A stretch of 64,000 bases of DNA from the NCBI GenBank assembly GCA_948777935.1, contig CAQDYY010000006.1, forward strand, positions 1 through 64,000, read 5' to 3'. This document shows, piece after piece, positions 36,847 through 46,666 of this stretch. A program made the translations under genes and the position numbers. The stretch comes from an uncultured Clostridia bacterium (GTDB lineage: Bacteria > Bacillota > Clostridia > TANB77 > CAG-508). Each line of letters starts with the position of its first letter. Position 1 is the first letter of the stretch. The notes under the pieces are model-generated. The model ran no database searches and was not told the DNA's origin. It was given only the letters and a program-made list of their open reading frames with translations.

Positions 36847-38101
36847 ATGCGGATCATACATAATAACAGGAGGAAATAGGCTAGAAGGAGAAAGCTATGT
36901 ATCTGGTTCAAAAAATGCTTCTTTACCAATTCTAGCAGCTACTGTTTTAAATAATGGAATTACAAAACTATATAATGTTCCAAATATACATGATACAAAA
37001 GTAATGATTGAAATATTAAGGAATTTAGGTTGCAAAGTAAAAAGAGTTCGTGATAAAATAGTAGTCGATGCAAGAGGAATTAAAAAACATGAAATTCCAG
37101 AAGAATTAATGAGAAAAATGCGTTCATCTGTTATACTTGCAGGAGCATTAATAGGAAGATTAAAAAAAGCAACATTTTCGTGTCCAGGAGGGTGTGACAT
37201 TGGAGCGAGACCTATTGATTTACATTTAAAAGCTTTTGAAAATTTAGGTATTAATATTAGCAAAAACACTGGATATATACATTGTACATGTGATACAATA
37301 ATAGGAGAAAAAATACACCTAGATTTTCCAAGTGTAGGAGCAACAGAGAATGCAATGTTAGCTTCAGTATTAGGTAAAGGTACAACAGTTATTTCAAATG
37401 CTGCAATGGAACCAGAAATTGTAGATTTACAAAATTTCCTAAACAAAATGGGAGCGAAAATAACAGGAGCAGGAACTAATGAAATAACTATTCAAGGTGT
37501 ACAAAAGCTAAAAGATATAGGTTATCAAGTAATGCCAGATAGAATTGAAGCAGGAACATTACTTTGTGCAGTAGCTACAACGGGAGGAAATATTACATTA
37601 AAAAAGGTAAATCCAGAACATTTAACACCAGTACTAGAAAAACTAAAAGAATGTGGGTGTAAAATACAAGAAGAAAAAGAAACAGTAATATTAGAAGCAC
37701 CTAAGAAATTAAAAGCAGTAGATATTAAAACTATGCCATATCCGGGGTTTCCAACAGACATGCAAGCTATATTAGTAAGTATTTTATGTACGGCAAAAGG
37801 CACGTCTATTGTTACAGAAAATATATTCGAAAATCGATATAAATATACAAATGAATTAAAACGAATGGGTGCTAAAATTACAATAGAAGGAAGAACAGCA
37901 ATTGTAAAAGGAGTAAGAAAGCTAACAAAAGGGGTTGTGGAAGCAGCAGACTTAAGAGGAGGAGCAGCATTAGTTTTAGCAAGCCTTACAGCAAATGGAA
38001 AAACAAAAGTTAAAAATATAGAATATATCTTACGAGGATATGAAAATTTAGATGAAAAATTGAATTCATTAGGAGCAAAAATTACGAAAGAAGTGGAATA
38101 G
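36847..38101 (+). CDS. murA: UDP-N-acetylglucosamine 1-carboxyvinyltransferase (MurA), with +1 CGG site at codon 2
   Basis: 417 aa if ATG 36847 is used and the next C skipped. AAGGAGG ends 8 nt before this ATG, whereas the frame-preserving GTG 36839 overlaps the Shine-Dalgarno itself. After ATG-C-GGA the protein reads GSYIITGGNRLEGESYVSGSK, matching MurA N-termini. The EPSP-synthase-like fold shows SGSKNASLPILAA and the loop with the PEP-reactive Cys as CPGGCDIGARPID. It transfers enolpyruvate to UDP-GlcNAc, the first step of peptidoglycan synthesis. Begins the division block and is followed by ftsQ after 3 nt. Confidence 0.9.
36850..36853 (+). other. +1 CGG site, murA (ATG-C-GGA)
   Basis: The frameshift would occur with the initiator codon still in the P site. 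Zero frame reads ATG CGG ATC ATA CAT and stops at 36877. The alternative is in-frame initiation at GTG 36839 without a shift, which the ribosome-binding site disfavours. Confidence 0.6.
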
Positions 38102-38104
38102 AGT

Positions 38105-39166
38105 ATGAAAAGTAAAAAAAATGAAGAACTAAACTTTTTATATTTAAACAATCAAATTAATGAAAATGATAAAAAGAAAAAGGCAACTAATAAAAATAAG
38201 AAAAAGAAAAAGAGCAAGAAAAAAGTAAAAGAAGAAAAAGCAGAAGAACAATTTAATTTTGAAAATGAAATTGTAATTGGAGTAACTAAAATACCAAAAG
38301 AGAAAGAAAAGAAAAACACATCAAAAACCAATAAGAAATTACAAAATAAATCTGTAAACAATAAAAAAGGAGCAGATAAAAAATCTGCTCCAAAAAGTAA
38401 AAAGAATGAAAAGAATAAAAAAGAAACAAAAAAAAGTAAAACTATTAAAAAAGTATTAAAATGGACAAGTTTATTTGTTGTATTATTAGTAGCATTAATA
38501 TTTTTTATGATGTCACCAATATTTAATGTAACAGAAATTATAGTATCAGGAAATAATGTAATATCTACCGAAACAATCACTAGTCTTTCACAAATTGAAA
38601 TTGGGGCTAATATTTATAAAACAAGTAAAGAAATAATCAAAAAGAGGATAAAGGAAAATGCCTATATAGAAAGTGTAGAAGTAAAAAGGAAACTTCCAAA
38701 TAAAATTGAACTAGTGGTAAAAGAAAGAAATACAAGTTATATGTTAGAATATGCAGGCAGTTTTATTTATATTAATAATCAAGGATATATATTAGAAGTA
38801 TCAAATGAAAAGCTAGATGTACCAATAATAGAGGGGTATACTACAAATATTGAAGAGTTAGAAGTAGCCAATAGATTAAACAAAGAAGATCTAACAAGAT
38901 TAGAAATGATACTAAAAATAGTAGAATTTAAAGAATCAAACGAAATTTTAGAAAAAATTAATAGAATTAATATTGAAGATAAGCAAAATTATACATTAAA
39001 AATGGAAGAAGAAAAAAAGACTGTATATTTAGGAAATGCAAGCAATTTAAGTAGTAGGATGTTATATCTAAAAGCAGTGTTAGAAGATACAAAAGGTCTA
39101 ACAGGAGAAATATTCATAAGTGGAGATTTAGTAAAAGAAAAAGCATTTTTTAGGCAAGCACAGTAA
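38105..39166 (+). CDS. ftsQ: cell division protein FtsQ/DivIB
   Basis: 353 aa. The first 115 residues are an unusually long, lysine-rich cytoplasmic tail (repeated KKK, NKN, KSK). One membrane helix follows (SLFVVLLVALIFFMM), then a POTRA domain (FNVTEIIVSGNNVISTETI) and the FtsQ/DivIB beta domain. It links FtsL/DivIC and the septal synthases in the divisome. Position between murA and ftsA/ftsZ fits the dcw cluster. Confidence 0.88.
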   Translation: MKSKKNEELNFLYLNNQINENDKKKKATNKNKKKKKSKKKVKEEKAEEQFNFENEIVIGVTKIPKEKEKKNTSKTNKKLQNKSVNNKKGADKKSAPKSKKNEKNKKETKKSKTIKKVLKWTSLFVVLLVALIFFMMSPIFNVTEIIVSGNNVISTETITSLSQIEIGANIYKTSKEIIKKRIKENAYIESVEVKRKLPNKIELVVKERNTSYMLEYAGSFIYINNQGYILEVSNEKLDVPIIEGYTTNIEELEVANRLNKEDLTRLEMILKIVEFKESNEILEKINRINIEDKQNYTLKMEEEKKTVYLGNASNLSSRMLYLKAVLEDTKGLTGEIFISGDLVKEKAFFRQAQ

Positions 39167-39190
39167 TTTGAAGAAGGGAAGGTAAAAACA

Positions 39191-39895
39191 ATGAAATTAA
39201 AAAAAGGACAAGTTGCAATTACATTAGGAGTTATGTGTTTTGTGTTAGTTTTTGGAATTGGTATTCAACTTAAAACTACAAAAAACTTAGAGCAAGCGGT
39301 TGGAAGTACATATAGAGAAAATGCATTACGTGATGAAGTATTAAAATGGAAAGAACAATATGACCATATTTATGCTACATTAGAAAACGCAGAAAAACAG
39401 TTAGAAAAAGAAAGAAAAGTCAGTATTTCTTCAGATGACAATTCAGTAGAAAAACAAAAAGAGTTAAAAGAATTAAATATGTATTTAGGATTAACAGAAG
39501 TAGAAGGAGAAGGAATAACTATTACTTTAAGAGATAATACATCATCTTTAATTAGTACATCAACTGATTTAGTACATGATGGAGATTTACGTGCAGTTGT
39601 AAATGAACTAAAAAATGCAGGAGCAGAAGCGATTAGTATTAATGGGCAAAGAATAGTACCATCAACTTCAATTAATTGTGTAGGAACTGTAATACAAGTA
39701 AATGATGAAGTGGTGGGAGCGCCATTTATTATTAAAGCAATTGGAAATAAAGGAAATCTTAATAGTGGTATAATGCGTCCAGGAGGATTTATAGAGTGGC
39801 TAGTAGAGGATGGGATAAATGTAGAAACTAAAACAAGTGATAATATAAAAATTAATAAATATAATGGGGTATTAACGGATAAATATATAAAATAA
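39191..39895 (+). CDS. DUF881 membrane protein, copy 1
   Basis: 234 aa. N-terminal membrane helix (VAITLGVMCFVLVFGIGIQL), a coiled coil (residues about 45-85), then the DUF881 domain with LRAVVNELKNAGAEAISINGQRI. The family lies near divIVA/ftsZ in Firmicutes and Actinobacteria; its role is unproven. Tandem with copy 2, about 50% similar by eye. Confidence 0.9.
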   Translation: MKLKKGQVAITLGVMCFVLVFGIGIQLKTTKNLEQAVGSTYRENALRDEVLKWKEQYDHIYATLENAEKQLEKERKVSISSDDNSVEKQKELKELNMYLGLTEVEGEGITITLRDNTSSLISTSTDLVHDGDLRAVVNELKNAGAEAISINGQRIVPSTSINCVGTVIQVNDEVVGAPFIIKAIGNKGNLNSGIMRPGGFIEWLVEDGINVETKTSDNIKINKYNGVLTDKYIK

Positions 39896-39920
39896 ATTTT
39901 AGTAAAAGTAGGTGATAAAG

Positions 39921-40637
39921 TTGAAAAAAGGAAAAGGAATTATGACTATTACAATGGGGGTAATATGTTTTGTGCTTGCATATGTAATGTTTATGCAATT
40001 TAGAACAATAGAAGAAACAAATATTACTCAAATTGAGAATATGAGAGAAAGTGAATTAAGTGAGAAATTAGCAAGTTGGAAAGAAAAATATGAAGAAACA
40101 AGTTTGAAATTAGAAGAAACAAATGCAAAATTGCAAGAATATAAGCAAAAAAGAGAAGCAAATGAAGAAGCCTCTGAATTATTAGATAGGGAACTTGCAC
40201 AAGCTAAAGCAATAGTAGGATTAACGGATGTAAGAGGAAATGGAGTTATTATTACATATACAGAAGATACTACCACAGAAAGTGGAAAAATTAGAGATTC
40301 AGATTTAATAGAATTAGTAAATGAATTAAAACTTGCAGGAGCAGAAGCAATTAGCATTAATGACCAAAGGATTACAAACATGTCTAATATTATAAATGTT
40401 GATATTGATGGAAAAAAATTTATATTAATAGATAAGAAAAGAGTAACATCTCCATATACTATAAAAGCTATAGGAGATCCTAAGTATTTAGAGAGTGCAT
40501 TAACTACTAAAACAATTGGATTTGTTACAAGACATGATAATGCAACATTACAAAGGGAAAATAATATTACAATAAATAAATATAATGGTGATATTAAAGT
40601 AAGGTATTCTAATGAAGTTGTAAAGGAGGAAGAATAA
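39921..40637 (+). CDS. DUF881 membrane protein, copy 2
   Basis: 238 aa from TTG 39921, at good distance from AGGTGA; GTG 39912 in frame is an alternative. Same plan as copy 1: membrane helix, coiled coil, DUF881 domain (LIELVNELKLAGAEAISINDQRI). Followed by sbp after 1 nt. Confidence 0.9.
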   Translation: MKKGKGIMTITMGVICFVLAYVMFMQFRTIEETNITQIENMRESELSEKLASWKEKYEETSLKLEETNAKLQEYKQKREANEEASELLDRELAQAKAIVGLTDVRGNGVIITYTEDTTTESGKIRDSDLIELVNELKLAGAEAISINDQRITNMSNIINVDIDGKKFILIDKKRVTSPYTIKAIGDPKYLESALTTKTIGFVTRHDNATLQRENNITINKYNGDIKVRYSNEVVKEEE

Positions 40638-40638
40638 A

Positions 40639-41022
40639 ATGATTTTTATAGCAATATTAGTAGGATGTATTGTAGGAGCACTTTTAGGTATGAATGCCCC
40701 AATTATACCATATACATTATCTAAATATTTAGCAATATCAATTGTAGCGGCATTAGATTCTGTATTTGGTGGAATTTCTTCAGTTGTAAAAGAAAACTTT
40801 GATTTAAAAATATTTGTAACAGGATTTTTTGGAAATGCAATTTTATCGATTTTACTTACATATTTAGGAGAAAAGCTAAACGTAGATATATATCTTGCAG
40901 CAATAGTAGTATTTGTAGGAAGAATGTTTGTAAACCTTGCTATTGTACGTAGATACTATGTAGATAAATGGACAAATAGGGTAAAGGGATTAAAACAAGA
41001 AAAAAAGGAAGAAAATAAATAA
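40639..41022 (+). CDS. sbp: small basic membrane protein (DUF1290, Sbp)
   Basis: 127 aa. Three to four membrane helices, with IVGALLGMNAPIIPYTLSKYLAISIVAALDS split over residues about 10-42, typical of Sbp. Found between ftsQ and ftsA in many Gram-positives, usually next to DUF881 as here. Function not established. Ends the first part of the division operon at a terminator. Confidence 0.9.
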   Translation: MIFIAILVGCIVGALLGMNAPIIPYTLSKYLAISIVAALDSVFGGISSVVKENFDLKIFVTGFFGNAILSILLTYLGEKLNVDIYLAAIVVFVGRMFVNLAIVRRYYVDKWTNRVKGLKQEKKEENK

Positions 41023-41026
41023 AACT

Positions 41027-41064
41027 AAAATAATCCTCAGTTAAGAATGACTGGGGATTATTTT
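41027..41064 (+). terminator. terminator after sbp
   Basis: AAAATAATCCTCAG / CTGGGGATTATTTT, 14-bp stem with G-T pairs and T end. Confidence 0.8.
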
Positions 41065-41288
41065 AAGTGGTACTAGTTTATTGGAATAATACAAAGGAAT
41101 TACATTATAGTGACCTTAAAAAGGCATATATAATTTGGAAAAACATACAGGGAGTATGAAATAAGAACATTATTACAGAATAGTGGCAAAAATATTACAG
41201 AAATATTACAAAAAACTATTGACTTTTTTCGTAAAATATAATATTCTTACCTAAGTAAAAAAACTATTAAAAAATGGAGGAATAAGCT

Positions 41289-42519
41289 TTGGCAATAGGT
41301 GATATAATCGTTGGAATTGATATTGGAACATCAAAAGTATCAACTGTTGTAGGTGAAGTAAACAATTTTAATCAAATAGAAATTATTTCTTCTACAAGTA
41401 GCAAATGTGAAGGTATCAAAAAGGGAAAAATAATTAACGAAGATGAAATTGCTTTAGCTATTGCTAAAACAATCGAGAAAGCTGAAGAAGAAGCTAATAT
41501 AAAGATAAATTCTGCATATATCACAATACCGGGAAAATATTCAACAATAGTACAAAACAATGTAACAAAGGAACTAAAGGACAAATATGCGGGAATTTCG
41601 GCACGAGATGTTGGACAAACCATAATGCAATTAAGAGATATAGAAATTCCAGATGGAAAGACAATTATAGATATTGTTCCTAATGAATTTATACTAAAAG
41701 ATGGAACTAAAACAAGTGATCCTGTAGGTAGTTTATCACCAGAATTTACATTAAATGCACAAATCATTTTAGCAGATAAAGATTACACAAGGCAAGTATC
41801 AAGTATTTTGAAAAAAGCAGGGTTAGACATAGATGGAATGGTTCCAAACACACTTGCAGAGAGAAACCTAATTTTAGATGTAAATGAATTACATGATAAT
41901 GTTATGTTATTAGATATTGGGGCAGGCAACACAGATATTGGCGTATTTGAAGGAGAGTCTTTTATATATACAAACACAATTCCACTTCGGAGGAGATAAC
42001 ATTACAAATGATATTGCAGTAGTTTTAGATATTTCAGAAGAAGAAGCAGATAAGCTAAAAAGGCAATATGGACTAGCTCTAAAATCATTTATAGATAACG
42101 ATAATGATATTATTTTAAATACTTGTAAAAGTGAAGTAAAAAATAAAGTTATTAAAAGTTCTGAGTTAATTGAAATAATTGAAGCAAGAATTGAAGAGAT
42201 ATTTTCGCTAGTTAATAAAGATATTACTACACAAGGATTTAAACCTAGAATTAATAACGTAATATTAACAGGGCAAGGAATTAGCAATATCAACAAAAGT
42301 GATGTTGCAGGAAAAATAATATTAAATATACCAGTAAAAATTTCAACAGGAAGATTAATAAGTACAATAAAACCAACATATCGTTCTGCATATTCTTTAG
42401 TAAGATATATTGCAGCAAGACCATTTGCAAAGACGGTATCTAGTAGTATTGATGCAAAATCTGAAACAAACATTTTTAAAACAATAATGGAAAGAATAAA
42501 AGAATTTTTCTATTCTTAA
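41289..42519 (+). CDS. ftsA: cell division protein FtsA, with +1 CGG site
   Basis: 409 aa after one C is skipped. Actin-fold protein: GDIIVGIDIGTSKVSTVVGE is the phosphate 1 motif, the 1C domain follows, and LLDIGAGNTDIGVF is phosphate 2. The break is in TNTIPL-C-GGDNITNDIA, where all FtsA proteins have IP(V/L)GG(D/E)xITxDIA. The C-terminal half (ILTGQGISNINKSDVA, then PTYRSAYSLVRY and an amphipathic IMERIKEFF tail) is intact. Zero frame stops at 41999. It tethers FtsZ to the membrane. Start TTG 41289 behind GGAGGAATAAGC. Confidence 0.93.
41988..41991 (+). other. +1 CGG site, ftsA (CTT-C-GGA)
   Basis: Restores the first Gly of the invariant IP-L-GGD motif. Without the shift, CTT CGG AGG AGA TAA ends the protein mid-fold. 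Confidence 0.92.
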
Positions 42520-42559
42520 TAAAAAGTAAAAAGATATAAAATATTTAGGAGGATTTAAA

Positions 42560-43678
42560 ATGAAAGTAGACTATGAAGAAAATGAAAGAATGATGGATGG
42601 AACAGCAACAATAAAAGTAATTGGTGTCGGAGGAGCAGGAAACAACGCTGTAAATAGAATGGTAGAATCTGGAATTAGAGGAGTAGAATTTATTTCAGTT
42701 AATACAGATAGACAAGCTCTTCAAGAATCGAAAGCAGGAACAAAAATTCAAATAGGAGAAAAAATTACAAGAGGATTAGGAGCAGGAGCAAACCCAGATA
42801 TAGGAGCACAATCAGCAGAAGAAAATAAATCTGAAATTGCAGAAGTACTACGTGGAGCAGATATGGTATTTGTAACAGCTGGTATGGGTGGTGGAACAGG
42901 AACAGGTGCCGCACCTATCGTTGCCGCTGCTGCTAAAGAAATGGGGATATTAACAATTGGTGTTGTTACAAAACCATTCACATTTGAAGGAAAGAAAAGA
43001 CTTTCACAAGCAGAACGTGGAATAGAAAGCCTAAAAGGAAAAGTAGATACATTAGTTGTAATACCAAATGATAAATTACTACAAATTATAGATAGAAAAA
43101 CATCAATAGTAGATGCATTTAAAATGGCAGATGATGTATTAAGACAAGGTGTACAAGGTATTTCAGATTTAATTGCAGTTCCAGGACTTGTAAACTTAGA
43201 TTTTGCTGATGTTAAAACGATTATGCTAAATACTGGTATGGCACATATGGGTGTTGGTAGAGCATCTGGTGAAAATAGAGCAGAAGATGCAGCAAAACAA
43301 GCTATTCAAAGCCCAATGCTAGAAAGCTCAATTGAAGGAGCAAGAGGAGTTATTATTAACATTACAGGTGGAAATGACCTTGGATTACATGAAGTTAATA
43401 CAGCAGCAGAACTTGTACAAAGAAGTGTTGATCCAGAGGCAAATATCATATTTGGTGCTGTTATAGATGAATCAATGGGAGATGAAATTTCTATTACAGT
43501 TATAGCAACAGGATTTGAAAAAGAATCACCTATAACAACAATAGGAGTTGCAGATAAAGTAACAAAAGCATGGGATAAAAAGATAAATTCTATTCCATCA
43601 TCTACAGAAAGCACATCAAATAATAATGATTTAGACATACCATCTTTCTTAAGAAAAAATAAAGGATTAAGTAAATAA
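42560..43678 (+). CDS. ftsZ: cell division protein FtsZ
   Basis: 372 aa. Tubulin-like GTPase with IKVIGVGGAGNNAVNRM, signature GGGTGTGAAPIVA, and the C-terminal conserved peptide DLDIPSFLRKN. All intact; GTC GGA is an ordinary Val-Gly pair. Polymerises into the Z ring. Follows ftsA by 40 nt with AGGAGG. Confidence 0.97.
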   Translation: MKVDYEENERMMDGTATIKVIGVGGAGNNAVNRMVESGIRGVEFISVNTDRQALQESKAGTKIQIGEKITRGLGAGANPDIGAQSAEENKSEIAEVLRGADMVFVTAGMGGGTGTGAAPIVAAAAKEMGILTIGVVTKPFTFEGKKRLSQAERGIESLKGKVDTLVVIPNDKLLQIIDRKTSIVDAFKMADDVLRQGVQGISDLIAVPGLVNLDFADVKTIMLNTGMAHMGVGRASGENRAEDAAKQAIQSPMLESSIEGARGVIINITGGNDLGLHEVNTAAELVQRSVDPEANIIFGAVIDESMGDEISITVIATGFEKESPITTIGVADKVTKAWDKKINSIPSSTESTSNNNDLDIPSFLRKNKGLSK

Positions 43679-43718
43679 GAAATTATTGTTTTAAAATTGA
43701 ATTTAATAAAATAACTAA

Positions 43719-43757
43719 AAAGAAATAATCGAAAGTGCTCGATTATTTCTTTTTTTC
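43719..43757 (+). terminator. terminator after ftsZ
   Basis: AGAAATAATCGA / TCGATTATTTCT stem followed by a T run. Confidence 0.85.
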
Positions 43758-43825
43758 TACACCACGTTTTGACATACTTTTAAATTATAAAGTTGTACAA
43801 TAGGAAAAAAGGAAGGAGAAGCATA

Positions 43826-44752
43826 TTGACCATTTACCTAGATGTTATCTTACTAGAAAATTTATGTATGAACTACATTATATTATTTGCAACTGGTTTA
43901 ATTCATAAAGTAAAGATAAAAGCATGGAAACTTTTTGTAGCAAGCCTTATTGGTGGAATATATTCTATTTTATCTTTTGCACCAGTACTAGAAATATATA
44001 CGAATTTTCTTTTTAAAGTAATATTATCAGTTGTTATGGTTTATATTTCGTTTCATCCACAAAATGTAAAACAATTATTTAAAGAATTAATTATTTTTTA
44101 TTTAGTATCATTTGCTTTTGGAGGGTGTGCATTTGCACTATTGTATTTTATAAGGCCACAGGATATTTTGGCAAGAAATGGTGTATTAACAGGTACATAC
44201 CCAATTAAAATTGCATTACTTGGAGGAATTGTAGGATTTGTAATAGTAAATATTGCATTCAAAGTAGTAAAAGGAAAGCTATCTAAAAAAGATATGTTTT
44301 GCAATATAAGTATTTTTATAAATGGAAAAGAAAAAGAGATAAAAGCTTTTATAGATACAGGAAATCTTCTAAAAGATCCGATTAGTGGTATTCCAGTAAT
44401 TGTAGTAGAAGTAAGTGAATTAGAAGAAATGATACCAAAAGAAATCGTAGAAAACCTAAATGAAATTTTACAAGGAAAAGATACAAAAGTATTAACAGAA
44501 ATTCCAGAAGATTACAAACTAAAATTTAGAATTATTCCATTTTCTTCTTTAGGAAAGCAAAACGGTTTATTATTAGGCTTTATAGCAGATAAAGTAATAA
44601 TAAATTTAGAAGAAACAAAAGCGGAACTATCCAATATTATTATTGGAATTTATGAAAAAAACTTAACCAAAAATGGACTTTATACAGGGCTAGTTGGTAT
44701 TGATATTATAGAAAGGTGTGGTGAATATGAACATTTTGCAAATGTTAAGTAA
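43826..44752 (+). CDS. spoIIGA: sporulation sigma-E factor-processing peptidase
   Basis: 308 aa from TTG 43826 behind GGAAGGAGAA; TIYLDVILLENLCMNYIIL is the family N-terminus. Five or so membrane helices lead to an aspartic-protease-like domain containing FIDTGNLLKDPISGIPVIV with the catalytic DTG. Dimerises in the septum and cleaves pro-SigE. It overlaps sigE by 26 nt. Confidence 0.95.
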   Translation: MTIYLDVILLENLCMNYIILFATGLIHKVKIKAWKLFVASLIGGIYSILSFAPVLEIYTNFLFKVILSVVMVYISFHPQNVKQLFKELIIFYLVSFAFGGCAFALLYFIRPQDILARNGVLTGTYPIKIALLGGIVGFVIVNIAFKVVKGKLSKKDMFCNISIFINGKEKEIKAFIDTGNLLKDPISGIPVIVVEVSELEEMIPKEIVENLNEILQGKDTKVLTEIPEDYKLKFRIIPFSSLGKQNGLLLGFIADKVIINLEETKAELSNIIIGIYEKNLTKNGLYTGLVGIDIIERCGEYEHFANVK

Positions 44753-45464
44753 AAGTATTAATACAATATATGTAAAATATATTGATAAAAATATAGAGGA
44801 GATAGAGCAAATTCCGATATTTTATATAGGAGGAAGCCAAACATTACCACCACCATTAGAGCCAGAAGAGGAAGAAGAAATATTATCGAAACTTGCAAAT
44901 GGTGATGAATCTGTAAGAAAAATATTAGTAGAAAGAAATTTAAGGTTAGTTGTATATATTGCTAAAAAATTTGAAAATACAGGAATAGGAATAGAAGATT
45001 TAATTTCTATTGGTACAATTGGGCTTATGAAAGCGATTAATACATTTAATACAGATAAAAACATTAAACTTGCAACATATGCATCACGTTGTATTGAAAA
45101 TGAAATTTTAATGTATTTACGAAGAAGTAATAAAATAAAAGGAGAAATTTCTATTGATGAGCCATTAAACCAAGATGGCGATGGAAATGAGTTATTACTT
45201 TCAGATATTTTAGGGACAGATGGAGATGTAACTTCAAGAGCAATAGAGGATGAAGTAGATAAAAAGCTATTAAGAGCATCAATGCAAAAGCTAAATAATA
45301 GGGAAAAGAATATAATGGAATTACGTTTTGGGTTTATTTCTGGAAATGAAAAAACACAAAAAGAAGTAGCAGATATGCTTGGAATTTCACAAAGTTATAT
45401 TTCTAGGCTAGAAAAGAAGATTATTAATAAAATGAAAAAAGACATTATGAGTAAAACTGGTTAA
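44727..45464 (+). CDS. sigE: sporulation sigma factor SigE
   Basis: 245 aa from ATG 44727; a GTG at 44718 is a possible earlier start. The short pro-sequence (residues 1-28) is followed by region 2 (NLRLVVYIAKKFENTGIGIEDLISIG, split) and region 4 (EVADMLGISQSYISRLEKKI). Directs early mother-cell transcription after cleavage by SpoIIGA. Genes upstream and downstream (spoIIGA, sigG) complete the conserved cluster, although sigG is inverted here. Confidence 0.95.
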   Translation: MNILQMLSKSINTIYVKYIDKNIEEIEQIPIFYIGGSQTLPPPLEPEEEEEILSKLANGDESVRKILVERNLRLVVYIAKKFENTGIGIEDLISIGTIGLMKAINTFNTDKNIKLATYASRCIENEILMYLRRSNKIKGEISIDEPLNQDGDGNELLLSDILGTDGDVTSRAIEDEVDKKLLRASMQKLNNREKNIMELRFGFISGNEKTQKEVADMLGISQSYISRLEKKIINKMKKDIMSKTG

Positions 45465-45491
45465 ATATACGTAAATTAGAAAAATAATATA

Positions 45492-45635
45492 AAAAGCATA
45501 TAATATATATAAAAATAATTTCGTATCTCGAGCATCACGTGGGGACCGATGAGCACTGTTAAATACGAAGTATTATTACAGTGCCATTGGGAAGATGCGA
45601 GTTAGAAATTATTTTTATATATATTATATGCTTTT
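45492..45635. ncRNA. 31-bp-arm hairpin element between sigE and sigG
   Basis: Left arm 45492-45522 and right arm 45605-45635 are perfect reverse complements over 31 bp, A/T rich. The core of 82 nt has CACGTGGGGACCG, a CACTGT/ACAGTG stem with an ATACGAAGTAT loop hairpin, and TGGGAAG. CTCG.GCATC pairs with GATGCGAG to close the core. The CACGTGGGGACCG and GGGAAG blocks recur in the element at 56398. It may double as a terminator for the convergent genes. Confidence 0.55.
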
Positions 45636-45652
45636 AGTAGGATACATCAATC

Positions 45653-46426
45653 CTATTTATACAATTTCTTTATTCTAACAATTGCATCTTTTTCAAGCCT
45701 TGAAACCTGTGCTTGGCTAATGCCGATTTCAGAAGCTACCTCCATTTGAGTTCTTCCGTCAAAAAAACGTTTTTGTATAATCATTTTTTCGCGCTCATTC
45801 AATTTTTTCATAGCTTGTTCGATAGTAAGAGAATCTGTCCAATGCTCATCAGTTGCTTTAGAATCACTTACTTGATCCATTATATAAATACTATCTCCAC
45901 CATCATTGTATACAGGTTCTTGTAAAGATAAAGGGTCTTGAATTGCTTCAAAACTAAAAACAATTTCTTCTTTATCTACACCAACTTCTTTTGCAATTTG
46001 TTCAACAGTAGGTTCTTTGCCAAATTCTTTTGTAAGTTTTTCCTTTGCCTGAAGAGCTTTATAGGCTAAATCTCTTATAGAACGGCTAACACGAATAGGA
46101 TTATTATCTCTTAGATATCTTCTAATTTCTCCAATAATCATAGGAACAGCGTACGTAGAAAATTGCACATTTAAAGAAAGGTCGAAATTATCAATAGATT
46201 TAATTAGACCTACACAACCTACTTGAAATAAGTCATCCATATTATCACATCTTCCACTAAACCTTTGTAGAACACTTAACACTAATCTTAAATTTCCATT
46301 AATAAAACGCTCTCTTGCGTCAATATCACCTTGTTTTATTTTTATAAACAATTCATTTTTTTCTTCATTTGAAAGTATAGGAAGTTCTTTTGTATTTACA
46401 TTACTAATCTCTACTTTTCGAATCAC
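45653..46426 (-). CDS. sigG: sporulation sigma factor SigG
   Basis: 257 aa. N-terminal MIRKVEISNVNTKELPILS is typical of SigG. Regions 2, 3 and 4 are complete (FSGRCDNMDDLFQVGCVGL, STYAVPMIIGEIRRYLRD, MEVASEIGISQAQVSRLEKD). Late forespore factor. In Bacillus and most Clostridia sigG lies downstream of sigE in the same direction; here it is convergent, with the hairpin element between. Confidence 0.95.
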   Translation of the reverse strand: MIRKVEISNVNTKELPILSNEEKNELFIKIKQGDIDARERFINGNLRLVLSVLQRFSGRCDNMDDLFQVGCVGLIKSIDNFDLSLNVQFSTYAVPMIIGEIRRYLRDNNPIRVSRSIRDLAYKALQAKEKLTKEFGKEPTVEQIAKEVGVDKEEIVFSFEAIQDPLSLQEPVYNDGGDSIYIMDQVSDSKATDEHWTDSLTIEQAMKKLNEREKMIIQKRFFDGRTQMEVASEIGISQAQVSRLEKDAIVRIKKLYK

Positions 46427-46451
46427 TTAAAAAGCCTCCTTTTGCCACATA

Positions 46452-46507
46452 GATGTAGGGGCACCGTTTAAAGGGAATGCCTCGTAGGACATGACACCAC
46501 TTAAGCC
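46452..46507. repeat. 58-bp dispersed repeat, copy 2
   Basis: ATGTAGGGGCACCG, TTTAAAGGGAATGCC, CGTAGGACATGACACCACT and AAGCCC, closely matching 35293-35350. Confidence 0.65.
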
Positions 46508-46666
46508 CTTTTACTGTAGTAAAAGTATTTCCGGAAAAAGGATAAGCTATTCATAAACAATTCGACAAAAAGAGACTAAAATTTTGTTTTTACAGTTGAT
46601 ATATAATTTATAGTTGTATAAAATATATAAGAAAAGTAAATAATTAAATAAAAAGAGGAGGTAAAC

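Noticed and set aside
36839..36849. GTG 36839 as murA start
   Set aside because: It overlaps the Shine-Dalgarno sequence. Kept only as an alternative to ATG 36847 plus shift.
45530..45600. Hammerhead, twister or pistol ribozyme in the hairpin elements
   Set aside because: CGATGAG resembles part of the hammerhead core, but the second GAAA strand and the cleavage-site context are absent.
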